DNA of 64,000 bases, from the NCBI RefSeq assembly GCF_016744155.1, contig NZ_JADGEW010000001.1:62001-126000 (forward strand), written 5' to 3'. The position numbers and the translations under genes were made by a program. Source of the stretch: Amphritea sp. (GTDB lineage Bacteria > Pseudomonadota > Gammaproteobacteria > Pseudomonadales > Balneatricaceae). Of the stretch, positions 52,491-59,889 are shown piece by piece; the first letter of the stretch is position 1; every line of letters starts with the position of its first letter. The notes under the pieces are model-generated. The model had not been told where the DNA came from, did not search any database, and saw only the letters and a program-made list of their open reading frames with translations.

Positions 52491-52577
52491 GCAGATGTGG
52501 TGGAATTGGTAGACACGCTAGCTTCAGGTGCTAGTGCTCGCAAGGGCGTGGGAGTTCGAGTCTCCCCATCTGCACCA
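52491..52577 (+). tRNA. tRNA-Leu (anticodon CAG), copy 1
   Basis: An 87-nt class II tRNA. Acceptor GCAGATG pairs with CATCTGC, with encoded CCA. The anticodon loop TTCAGGT gives CAG, with a long variable arm (GTGCTCGCAAGGGCGT) and T-loop TTCGAGT. It reads CUG codons. Confidence 0.97.
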
Positions 52578-52657
52578 ACCGTCAACGGCGGCTGAGCGAC
52601 GAAAGAGCAGGCTATTTTCATAGCAGGGGGGCGCCCCTAAACGTAACAAGTTGATAT

Positions 52658-52744
52658 GCAGATGTGGTGGAATTGGTAGACACGCTAGCTTCAGGTGCTA
52701 GTGCTCGTAAGGGCGTGGGAGTTCGAGTCTCCCCATCTGCACCA
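52658..52744 (+). tRNA. tRNA-Leu (anticodon CAG), copy 2
   Basis: Identical to copy 1 except for one base in the variable-arm loop (GTAA instead of GCAA). It lies 80 bp downstream with no promoter of its own visible, so it is likely processed from the same transcript. Confidence 0.97.
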
Positions 52745-52896
52745 ACTTTTTTTCTTTAGAAACCTCTCTATTTATAATCTTTTCTTCAGTTCCCTCTTCA
52801 TCTATATTTCAGTTTTTCCGACTATACTCTCTCATATTGTTTTTCGCTGACGGCGGTAAATAGCCTGCGTTGTTTTTTTACCGTTTGGAGAAAGTT

Positions 52897-53856
52897 ATGG
52901 TGGCCACTCTGCGTTCATTTGGCGAACCACTTGTTCTGTTCTGTATCGGCCTGTTTGTCTGCTCATCCGTTGTATCAGCTCGTACTTTAAATGGCTTTGA
53001 TCTCACCGGCAGTCTGATATACGAAGGTCATATTGTCCCTGGCGGGCCGGGGAAAAATGGGATTCCAGCTATTGATCAGCCGGTGTTTGACCGGGCGGAC
53101 GATGTTAGCTGGCTTGAGCCTGAGCAGCGGGTTATCGGCGTTAATCATAACGGCATAGCCAAAGCTTACCCGCTGGCGATTCTTAACTGGCATGAGATCG
53201 TCAATGATCGTTTTGCTACCGATCCGGTCGTTGTGACCTATTGCCCCTTGTGTGGCAGCGGTGTTGTCTATCAGGCGTTGCAGGATGGGCAGGAGCTAAC
53301 CTTCGGCGTGTCGGGGTTGCTCTATAACAGCGATGTGCTGCTGTACGATCGTCAGACCGACTCACTCTGGTCGCAGCTTCACCATAGTGCTATTACCGGT
53401 CCGATGAAGGGAAAGGTCTTAGCGCAGTTGCCGTCTGTTCATACCCGTTGGGGAGCTTGGTTAAAAGATCACCCTGATACGCTGGTGTTGTCTCGAAATA
53501 CCGGCGCATCCCGTGATTACACTAGGGATCCTTATAGCGGTTATGAGGATTCTAAGCTTTTGTATTTTTCAGTGGAGTTTATGAGTCAGGCTTTTCACCC
53601 TAAAGAGCGGGTTATCGGGGTGGAGCTCAATGGTCGGACTAAGGCATACCCTTTTTCTGAACTGGCTAAAGGGGCGTTGAAAGGGGTGCTGGGTGATCGG
53701 TTAGGCGAGGCGGTTCTGCGAATTGAGTATAACGCAGAGCTTCAAACCGCTCGGGTGTTTCGGGGAGAGATGGAAGAGTTACCCGTAGTGAATCTGTTTT
53801 GGTTTGCCTGGTATGGGTTTCACCCCAAGACCGAGGTTTATCGGTTAAAAGAATAA
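52897..53856 (+). CDS. Exported DUF3179 domain protein
   Basis: A 319-residue protein with a signal peptide (about 1-27, ending SSVVSA). The DUF3179 hallmark VTYCPLCGSGVVY (cysteine pair) is followed by FGVSGLLYNSDVLLYDRQTDSLWSQ. The ATG at 52897 has GGAG seven bases upstream. The biochemical role of this family is not known to me; the CxxC suggests metal or thiol chemistry. Monocistronic. Confidence 0.88.
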   Translation: MVATLRSFGEPLVLFCIGLFVCSSVVSARTLNGFDLTGSLIYEGHIVPGGPGKNGIPAIDQPVFDRADDVSWLEPEQRVIGVNHNGIAKAYPLAILNWHEIVNDRFATDPVVVTYCPLCGSGVVYQALQDGQELTFGVSGLLYNSDVLLYDRQTDSLWSQLHHSAITGPMKGKVLAQLPSVHTRWGAWLKDHPDTLVLSRNTGASRDYTRDPYSGYEDSKLLYFSVEFMSQAFHPKERVIGVELNGRTKAYPFSELAKGALKGVLGDRLGEAVLRIEYNAELQTARVFRGEMEELPVVNLFWFAWYGFHPKTEVYRLKE

Positions 53857-53879
53857 AAAAAGGCCACTAAAAAGTGGCC
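53855..53879 (-). terminator. Terminator of small gene copy 1
   Basis: On the minus strand GGCCACT-TTTT-AGTGGCC followed by seven Ts, 20 bp after the stop of the gene at 53900. It also sits directly after the convergent DUF3179 stop. Confidence 0.9.
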
Positions 53880-53899
53880 CAAAGGAGTCTCGTTAAGAC

Positions 53900-54094
53900 C
53901 TATGCGGTCCCGAATGAACGAGTGCTGTTAAAACTTTTTTGCTGGCGCTTTGACTTCAGCGTTTTCAGCCAGGTTGCCAGAGCGGTTAGTCGCTCAGCAA
54001 AATATTCGTTGCGAGCTTCACGACCCTGCTGCACATAGTAGGCAGTGTCAACCAGGCCGTACTCGTCAAGTTTAATGTCAGATTCGTTGTTCAT
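53900..54094 (-). CDS. Small protein of unknown function, paralogue 1
   Basis: I do not recognise this 64-residue protein. It is polar, with no signal or membrane segment and a net basic second half. Pattern shared with the 55097 gene: IKLD, DTxYYxxQ, RxExxAE, WxK, and the C-terminal SFxSTRxFGT with one more residue. The ATG at 54094 follows GGTGG by five bases. The leader and promoter block upstream is duplicated before paralogue 2, and the TAG stop is inside a GACC-TATGC-GGTC hairpin. Confidence 0.8.
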   Translation of the reverse strand: MNNESDIKLDEYGLVDTAYYVQQGREARNEYFAERLTALATWLKTLKSKRQQKSFNSTRSFGTA

Positions 54095-54234
54095 ATTACC
54101 ACCAATATAATTCATTAAATCGCCATCTTAGTGGCTCGATCTGCGTACGCTGAATACTGATAAATATGCTGAAACGTTTAGATGATGTCAGTATATATAG
54201 TGCTTTCGGCTAGATCGTTATCAAGTTGAGATTC

Positions 54235-54300
54235 ATAATAAGGGTGTTCTGTTTAAACAACAAACGACAGTTTTTCAGCCTTAATGTGAATTAAATTCAC
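54235..54300 (-). promoter_or_regulatory. Promoter and putative LysR site of paralogue 1
   Basis: Minus strand: dyad GTGAATTTAATTCAC (54300-54286, T-N11-A type), conserved 18-mer (54278-54261, plus-strand CAAACGACAGTTTTTCAG), -35 TTGTTG (54263-54258), 17-bp spacer, -10 TATTAT (54240-54235). With a start site near 54228 the dyad is centred close to -65. Every element recurs at 55440-55505 with identical spacing. Confidence 0.75.
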
Positions 54301-54604
54301 CCTTTTTTGTTGTCTAATGCTGTGGCGCTCTAGTGCTAGTGTCGGTACAGGACTCCTTAGTTTCAGTTCACCGGGTTACTTAACAATAATTATCCTGCTT
54401 TATAGGGTAGATAGGCTGATTCGCTTGCCTTCGCAGTGCGCGTATTTAGGGGTGGAAAAATCGGATTAAGCATCAAAATCCGGTTTTGATGCTAGCCTAT
54501 ACCCCCAATGAATCTTTGGATCCAGAGCCGAAGGTGATATATATCAAGCCATGGTTGTGCAGAGTAGGTACTCTGTTACCCAGTGATTAACAGAGGTGAA
54601 AGAG
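54301..54604. other. Spacer between small gene promoter 1 and the 131-aa gene
   Basis: No gene. The only notable structure is a perfect 10-bp hairpin AGCATCAAAA-TCCGG-TTTTGATGCT (54469-54493), 112 bp before the next start, without a T-run. It may act in the leader of the downstream gene. Confidence 0.45.
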
Positions 54605-55000
54605 ATGATTTCGAAGTTTTCCGATCTGCTGGATATGGTAGCTAAAGAGGATGAGCCCCAGCGCTTACTGATGCTTTTTGCAAAGGCTGAAGGTGGTTCA
54701 TCAAACCCGAAGAAACAACGTAAAAAGCAGCGCGGCACCATTGAGCCTGTTATGTGTGTAGACAAACTGCCTGAAGAGATCGAGTCTTTTACTAAGCTGG
54801 TTGCTGAAGCGGATAAGATTTCTAAAGAGTGGAACTTCATTATTGTTGCCGGTCTTGCTGGTGAGAATGGCAAGCCACCAACGACTGAAGATGCAGATCC
54901 ATACTTGAATAAGATGGCTAACGGTCTGGCTATGGGTGAAGATCTGTCTCGTTATCTGATTTTTGACCGCAATGAAGACCCGATCGTTATGGAAGAGTGA
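54605..55000 (+). CDS. Conserved 131-aa protein (homologues often labelled ribonucleotide reductase alpha, without RNR motifs)
   Basis: A 131-residue soluble protein. It opens MISKFSDLLDMVAKEDEPQR and has VMCVDKLPEEIESFTKLVAEA, FIIVAGLAGENGKPP and a final FDRNEDPIV. From memory, pseudomonads have a similar short protein carrying an unexplained ribonucleotide-reductase label; nothing here resembles a reductase catalytic domain. The ATG at 54605 follows AGAGGTGA by six bases. It ends at a strong terminator. Function unknown. Confidence 0.75.
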   Translation: MISKFSDLLDMVAKEDEPQRLLMLFAKAEGGSSNPKKQRKKQRGTIEPVMCVDKLPEEIESFTKLVAEADKISKEWNFIIVAGLAGENGKPPTTEDADPYLNKMANGLAMGEDLSRYLIFDRNEDPIVMEE

Positions 55001-55014
55001 TTAACCGAGATATT

Positions 55015-55040
55015 AAAAAAGCCCCATTGGGGCTTTTTTT
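55015..55040. terminator. Terminator after the 131-aa gene
   Basis: AAAAAAGCCCC-ATT-GGGGCTTTTTT, a GC stem with flanking A and T runs, 15 bp after the stop. Capable of working in both directions, and also lies beyond the next minus-strand terminator. Confidence 0.92.
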
Positions 55041-55053
55041 GTTTCTGCAGAAT

Positions 55054-55077
55054 AAAAAAGGACCACTTTCGTGGCCC
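55054..55077 (-). terminator. Terminator of small gene copy 2
   Basis: On the minus strand GGGCCAC-GAAA-GTGGTCC (one G-U) then six Ts, 20 bp past the stop of the gene at 55097. Same position and similar sequence as the terminator of copy 1. Confidence 0.9.
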
Positions 55078-55096
55078 AAAAACGTCTCGTTTTGAC

Positions 55097-55297
55097 CTAA
55101 ACGGTCCCGAATGTACGAGTGCTTTTAAAACTTTGTTTGGCAAACATCGTTGCTTTCCGGTTCTTAAACCAGGCAGAGATTGATGCGCCAAGTTCAGCCA
55201 AGGCTTCTGCACGAAGAGCGTGAGCCTGATCAATGTAGTAGTTGGTATCGATGTTATCGTGCTGATCTAATTTAATCTTCAGGTCGTAATTTTGCAT
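55097..55297 (-). CDS. Small protein of unknown function, paralogue 2
   Basis: A 66-residue protein, about a third identical to the 53900 product with the same pattern: IKLD, DTNYYIDQ, RAEALAE, AWFK and the end SFKSTRTFGTV. No signal or membrane segment. I take the ATG at 55297 (MQNYDLK); a GTG two codons earlier is possible. The TAG stop is in a GACC-TAAAC-GGTC hairpin. It is divergent from the LysR gene with 215 bp between. Function unknown. Confidence 0.8.
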   Translation of the reverse strand: MQNYDLKIKLDQHDNIDTNYYIDQAHALRAEALAELGASISAWFKNRKATMFAKQSFKSTRTFGTV

Positions 55298-55439
55298 TTT
55301 CACACCAAGAAATATTTAACTAATATCGTAATTGCTACGGCGGGTAATCTACGACTCAATCCGTTAACTTAATATTGGATTGTCTCCAATCCCCGTTAAA
55401 ACGGAGAGTTTAAGCTAGATCGCCTCTGATTTGAGGGCT

Positions 55440-55505
55440 ATACTAAGGTCGCAATATTTATAAAACAAACGACAGTTTTTCAGGCTAACTGTGAGTTATT
55501 TTCAC
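55440..55505 (-). promoter_or_regulatory. Promoter and putative LysR site of paralogue 2, next to the LysR gene
   Basis: Minus strand: dyad GTGAAAATAACTCAC (55505-55491), the conserved 18-mer (55483-55466), -35 TTGTTT (55468-55463), 17-bp spacer, -10 TAGTAT (55445-55440). The dyad ends 7 bp before the LysR start at 55513, so a bound regulator could also repress its own gene. Confidence 0.75.
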
Positions 55506-55512
55506 TTATGAG

Positions 55513-56421
55513 GTGCTTATCAGACGCTTGCCCCCTTTAAATGCCCTGCGCAGTTTTGAGTCCGCAGCCCGGCTGGGTAGCTTTAACCAGGCAGCAGAAG
55601 AGCTGTTTGTCACCCCTTCGGCTATTAGTCATCAGATTAAGTCTCTTGAGGCGTTTCTGGGATTAAAGTTGTTTCAGCGCGAGAAACGGCAGGTTCAGAT
55701 CACCGTTGCCGGTGAAAAGTATCTGGTGGCTGTCTCCCACGCACTGGATGAGCTGGATGCGGCGACCCGGCGTTTGATCTCTGCACCGAACACCAGTTCG
55801 CTGACCTTTGAAGCACCTCCGGCGTTTCTAAGCCGCTGGCTGATGCCGAAAATCAAAGATTTTCAGGCGCTATACCCGGATATCGAACTACGTCTGAGTA
55901 CGGGCTCAGTTAATAAGATCGATTTTGATCACAGTGATCTGGATATGGCTGTGTATTTTGGCGATCAGCCGGACGATGATGATGTAGAGGTTCACCTGGT
56001 TCATCGATCAGTGGTCGTTCCGGTCTGCAGTCCGCGAAAAATGGAAGAAGATCAAATTGAATCACTCTCTGATCTGCTTAAGCAGCCGTTGATTCATGTG
56101 ACTAGCCGTCGTAATGAGTGGCAGCGGTTACTGCATAAGTCAGGGGTCAGCATGACCGGAGGAGAGAAAGGCTTATCCTTCTCCAGTACTCAGCTGGCGC
56201 TGGGTGCTGCTCTGGAAGGTTTGGGTATCGCGTTATCCGATAAAGCCCTGATTAGTCGTGAATTACAGTATGGTCAGTTGGTCGTCCCAGTGGAGGCTGA
56301 GTTACTGACGGGTAAAGCGTTTTACCTGGTTTATCCTAAAAATCGCCAGATTACCTACGGTATGCGGGTGTTCCGTGAGTGGTTGTTGGGGGTTATGGGG
56401 CTGACAGAGCAGGAAGACTAG
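55513..56421 (+). CDS. LysR-type transcriptional regulator, GcvA-like
   Basis: A 302-residue LysR regulator: N-terminal winged helix-turn-helix (RRLPPLNALRSFESAARLGS, then QAAEELFVTPSAISHQIKSLE), then a two-lobed effector-binding domain. PPLNALRSFEAAAR-type openings are characteristic of the GcvA/AmpR group. The predicted start is GTG at 55513; no better codon with a ribosome site is seen. The duplicated dyads next to it and before paralogue 1 are its likely targets. The inducer is unknown. Confidence 0.9.
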   Translation: MLIRRLPPLNALRSFESAARLGSFNQAAEELFVTPSAISHQIKSLEAFLGLKLFQREKRQVQITVAGEKYLVAVSHALDELDAATRRLISAPNTSSLTFEAPPAFLSRWLMPKIKDFQALYPDIELRLSTGSVNKIDFDHSDLDMAVYFGDQPDDDDVEVHLVHRSVVVPVCSPRKMEEDQIESLSDLLKQPLIHVTSRRNEWQRLLHKSGVSMTGGEKGLSFSSTQLALGAALEGLGIALSDKALISRELQYGQLVVPVEAELLTGKAFYLVYPKNRQITYGMRVFREWLLGVMGLTEQED

Positions 56422-56517
56422 GCTCTACTGCCCGGCCTTTAGCGGCGCGGGCAGTGACCATTCAGTAATAAGCCCCGATAGCACAGGTGCTTATAGGATA
56501 TACAGGGTAGCGATGGC

Positions 56518-57591
56518 TTAGAAACGGGTGGATAAAACCAGATTCAGGGTGTCATTGTTATCGCCGGCATAATCTTCTTCTCTAACCAATTCGACAATGA
56601 GTTCAGCATTTTCATAAAGCTCTCTAGAGGCGCCTAGCGTTGCTCGGGAGTGGGCAAATAGATTTTCACCGGTATCGGTTAGCCGTTCGCCACCCTCTGT
56701 TTTACTGTAGCCCAGGGAGATGTTACCCGGGGCACCCATCAGCTCAGTGGCGTAGTCAGTACTGACGTGCCAGGCAGACAACTCTGGAGAGCCCGCTAAC
56801 TCATCAAATTTCGCTGTTTTCAGATATTCCGCAGAGAGTGACAGATCGTTTATCACATAGCTTAGATTGATACGTGAGGCACTGACTTTGTCATCACCGG
56901 TCAGGCTGTCAGCCTGATACGGATCAGTATTGCGGATATTGTTGAGGTAACCGACGCCAATCGCAAAGCCGTTATCAAAGGTCAACTCAGCATTGAGTCC
57001 CAGATTATCTACTTTGCTTTCATCGCTCTGACCTTTAAACAGATAACCTCCGGCACTGAAAAAACCCTGACTAAAGCCTAGAAACAGCAGGTCATCGGTG
57101 TTATCAGTGAGATCGTCGGTCAGTGGATCTGACCAGGCGTTGCCGTTGATTACCGCAAAGGGTATCGCTGTGCGACCGGCCACCAGTGCCCATGGGCTCT
57201 CTGCCGAGCTGATCGTTACAATAGCTTCATCGACAAACAGATCCTGATCTTCTCCCTCATCTTCATATTTAAGGGTAGTTGATAGCGCCATATACTGATT
57301 GACGATAGCGTCGATGGTTAGCTCAACAGAATCAACATCCAGGTCATTTTCGTTATTGCCGTCAGCTTGTTCAGAAGCGGTTGCGAGAAACTCAGCACTG
57401 CCACTGATGCTTACCCTGCTGCGGTTGTTTTTGATACTGATCTGTTCTGTCATGGTGTTGCTCAGCTGGGACTCGAGCTGGCTAATGCGTAGTTTCAGCA
57501 TGCTGAGTTCAGACTGCAGATCACTCGCCTGTACCGTTGGTGTCGCGGCGACCGCTGCAGTGATTAGGGATGCCAGTAGGGTGTTTTTCAT
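56518..57591 (-). CDS. Outer-membrane porin, LbtU siderophore-porin-like
   Basis: A 357-residue outer-membrane protein: signal peptide (about 1-22), a short coiled coil (SELSMLKLRISQLESQL, about 27-43), then an Asp/Gly-rich beta-barrel ending in the C-terminal Phe needed for barrel assembly. SGSAEFLATASEQADG and WALVAGRTAIPFAVINGN fit the LbtU-type porins. It lies 101 bp downstream of the DUF1513 gene, at the end of the imelysin/di-heme cluster. Iron-related transport is inferred from family and neighbours. Confidence 0.8.
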   Translation of the reverse strand: MKNTLLASLITAAVAATPTVQASDLQSELSMLKLRISQLESQLSNTMTEQISIKNNRSRVSISGSAEFLATASEQADGNNENDLDVDSVELTIDAIVNQYMALSTTLKYEDEGEDQDLFVDEAIVTISSAESPWALVAGRTAIPFAVINGNAWSDPLTDDLTDNTDDLLFLGFSQGFFSAGGYLFKGQSDESKVDNLGLNAELTFDNGFAIGVGYLNNIRNTDPYQADSLTGDDKVSASRINLSYVINDLSLSAEYLKTAKFDELAGSPELSAWHVSTDYATELMGAPGNISLGYSKTEGGERLTDTGENLFAHSRATLGASRELYENAELIVELVREEDYAGDNNDTLNLVLSTRF

Positions 57592-57692
57592 TGTGTTTCC
57601 TTCGTTATGGGTAGTAAGTGGCGCCCGCGAAAAGGCACAGAAGCGAGCTTCTGGTCTGTTCTTAGGGCTTGTTGTAAGCGTTAAACTGGGTG

Positions 57693-58811
57693 TCAGAGAG
57701 GGAGTGTGGCCAAGTGGTTATCCCAGGCGGTTGCAATAGTCGACGGCAGACGCACTGTTGTCCCGCGTTGAAGGTTATGTCGAAGGCAGCGACCTGTACC
57801 TGCACTGATAATAAATTCAGTGCTATTGCCGGTTGCCGCCAAGCCGCAGCCATCCCTGCTCTTGATAGAGGAGATAAATCGATTCTCATGCAGATCCCAG
57901 AAAGAGATCAGATCACCCCGAGGCGCTGATACTGCCGCGAAGCGGCCGCTGTGATCAAACCTGGCGCTGCCGCAATAACCTTTCATTGCCAGGTTAACCG
58001 CTGGTGGTGCGCGCAGCAGTTCAATCGGCTGCCCCGGGTGGTGCACTGCCACTAGCGGCAGGTTGTGACCCTTATCACCCTGATATTGCAGAGCGATAAC
58101 CGTTGTGCCCTGCTGATTAGTATCGATGTGGCGGATGCTCAGCTGGTGCAGATGCGCGGGCAGCTGCTGCTGTTCCAGGCGCTTCCCCGTGAGAATATTC
58201 AGCCGCAGCAGCGAGGGCTGCATGTGGTCCAGGTTGAGTTTCTCCCGGCCATGATCCGGATGGGTATGAATCCCGCCGTTGGCAACGATCAACACTGGGC
58301 TTCCCGGTTGCTGCACCAGCTCATGGGGGCCTATGCCATCACTGGGGTAATCGGCGATAATCGGATAGTTTGCCTCAAGGGCACGGATCACCACTCTACC
58401 CTGTCCACTGCTGATCTCATTTTCAGTGGTGATAAGCCAGCGACCATCATCTGAGAAAATACCGTGGCCGAAAAAGTGTCGTCCGCTCCCGGCAATAATC
58501 CGTTTAACTAGCCGTTGCTCACGATAATCAACCAGATCGATAAAGCTACCAGGCCGTCGTGCTATACAAGCCAGCAGCGGTAATTGCGGGTGTACCTCGG
58601 TATGATGCGCCCGGCCCGGCAGCAGATGATCCAGCATTACTTCCCCCTGTTGCCCGATAAGATAGAGATGAAACTGTCCGGCGCTATCTTTGGCTGCTGA
58701 GGCAAACTTCGGTTTTGCTGAACGGCTAGCGTCATCCGCGGCGAGTGTTAGCGAGGGTAGCAGCACGGCGCTCCCCAGTATCTGGCAGAAATGACGGCGA
58801 TTAATCTCCAT
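57693..58811 (-). CDS. DUF1513 exported beta-propeller-like protein
   Basis: A 372-residue protein. The N-terminus MEINRRHFCQILGSAVLLPS resembles a twin-arginine signal (RRHF). The mature part has GRAHHTEVHPQLPLLACIARRPGSF, FGHGIFSDDGRWLITTEN and YPSDGIGPHEL, typical of the DUF1513 family and suggestive of a propeller. The family is commonly found with imelysins and di-heme oxidoreductases. The ATG at 58811 overlaps the imelysin stop by 11 bp; a GTG at 58814 is possible. Function unknown. Confidence 0.85.
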   Translation of the reverse strand: MEINRRHFCQILGSAVLLPSLTLAADDASRSAKPKFASAAKDSAGQFHLYLIGQQGEVMLDHLLPGRAHHTEVHPQLPLLACIARRPGSFIDLVDYREQRLVKRIIAGSGRHFFGHGIFSDDGRWLITTENEISSGQGRVVIRALEANYPIIADYPSDGIGPHELVQQPGSPVLIVANGGIHTHPDHGREKLNLDHMQPSLLRLNILTGKRLEQQQLPAHLHQLSIRHIDTNQQGTTVIALQYQGDKGHNLPLVAVHHPGQPIELLRAPPAVNLAMKGYCGSARFDHSGRFAAVSAPRGDLISFWDLHENRFISSIKSRDGCGLAATGNSTEFIISAGTGRCLRHNLQRGTTVRLPSTIATAWDNHLATLPL

Positions 58812-59889
58812 CACGGCTGTTGAATCCCAGTTGAATGTTGAGTGTTAGCATTTCAGCTGACAACCCCCGGTCGAGCTGCTGGAGTGCGTCGCTTATCTGT
58901 CGTAACTGGTCGACTGTTTCTGGCTGATACAGGCTGGTGACCAGTGGCGTCTGCACTGTTTTGAGTTGCTGTTCGATACGGTTGAACAGGGCGTTGATAT
59001 TATCCGCCTGAGGCCCTCTTCCCTGCTTTCGCAGCAGGCTGTCGACGCTGTTCGTCGTGCCCGAATAGAGGTGTCGGATACTGGCAATGTTAAGCTGAAT
59101 ATTGCGTAACGAGCGCTGACTACGCCAGGATTCGCTACGCTTTGGCCGTACCTGGCCACCCCCCAGTGGTCGGAGGATTTTCTGATCGCGGATCGCTTCA
59201 ATCGGTTCGATTAGTGATTTCATCATATCGACAGCCGCTTCCTGATGGCTGTCGTAGTAGCTGTTCTGGCTACCGGCGCTGGACAACGAGTCACTGTAAC
59301 CATTGTTCCACTCATCCAGTGTTGCCTGGCTGTTTATCGCTATGTACGCGGCGATGGTCTGGCTCAGCTGGCACCGATAGCTATTGTTGGCTAACTGATG
59401 CACTGAGCTGGTAAACAACAGGCGCTCCAGGGCTGGTAAGCCTTTGACCCCGATACTGGCCCTGTATAGATACTCTACATTCAGGGTGTCCGGGTTTTGC
59501 TGTTGCAGCAGCAGGTTTAGCTGTTTGCCGATCAGATTTTTTTTATCAGGCCAGAACTGCATGCTGAAATTACGCATCAGGGTTTCAATCGGGCCAAACT
59601 GGATATGCTGAACTTCTTGCCAGGCGTCCATAGTTTGCTGAAAGTCTTCCTGGGCGTTCTCCAGTTGCACGGATTCCGGCTGGTGGCAGAGGGCAGTAGT
59701 ACTGGCCGCAAGCTCAGCACTGCTGTGTTGCAGCGCCCGGTAGCGGGGCAGTATGTGCTCTTCTACAAGACTCTGGTTAAGTGATTGCCATTGCTGTTCT
59801 GAGGGGGCTGCATGCACAACGCTGACGGCGGTAAGTAGCAGAGAGGCCCCCAGTAGAATCGGCCACAGAGGCTTAGTTGCTGAGTTCAT
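58801..59889 (-). CDS. Imelysin family protein, second copy
   Basis: A 362-residue exported protein with a signal peptide (about 1-28), then the helical imelysin-like repeat. LEDFQQTMDAWQEVQHI-type residues and FWPDKKNLIGKQL match the family. At the place of the GxHxxE motif it has GLPALE (150-155), with Pro for His. The ATG overlaps the stop of the di-heme gene (ATGA). Probably periplasmic or outer-membrane associated; a role in iron handling is inferred from the family. Confidence 0.85.
   Translation of the reverse strand: MNSATKPLWPILLGASLLLTAVSVVHAAPSEQQWQSLNQSLVEEHILPRYRALQHSSAELAASTTALCHQPESVQLENAQEDFQQTMDAWQEVQHIQFGPIETLMRNFSMQFWPDKKNLIGKQLNLLLQQQNPDTLNVEYLYRASIGVKGLPALERLLFTSSVHQLANNSYRCQLSQTIAAYIAINSQATLDEWNNGYSDSLSSAGSQNSYYDSHQEAAVDMMKSLIEPIEAIRDQKILRPLGGGQVRPKRSESWRSQRSLRNIQLNIASIRHLYSGTTNSVDSLLRKQGRGPQADNINALFNRIEQQLKTVQTPLVTSLYQPETVDQLRQISDALQQLDRGLSAEMLTLNIQLGFNSRDGD

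Noticed and set aside
57299..57739. 146-codon plus-strand frame opposite the porin start
   Set aside because: Antisense of the signal peptide and barrel start of a well supported porin.
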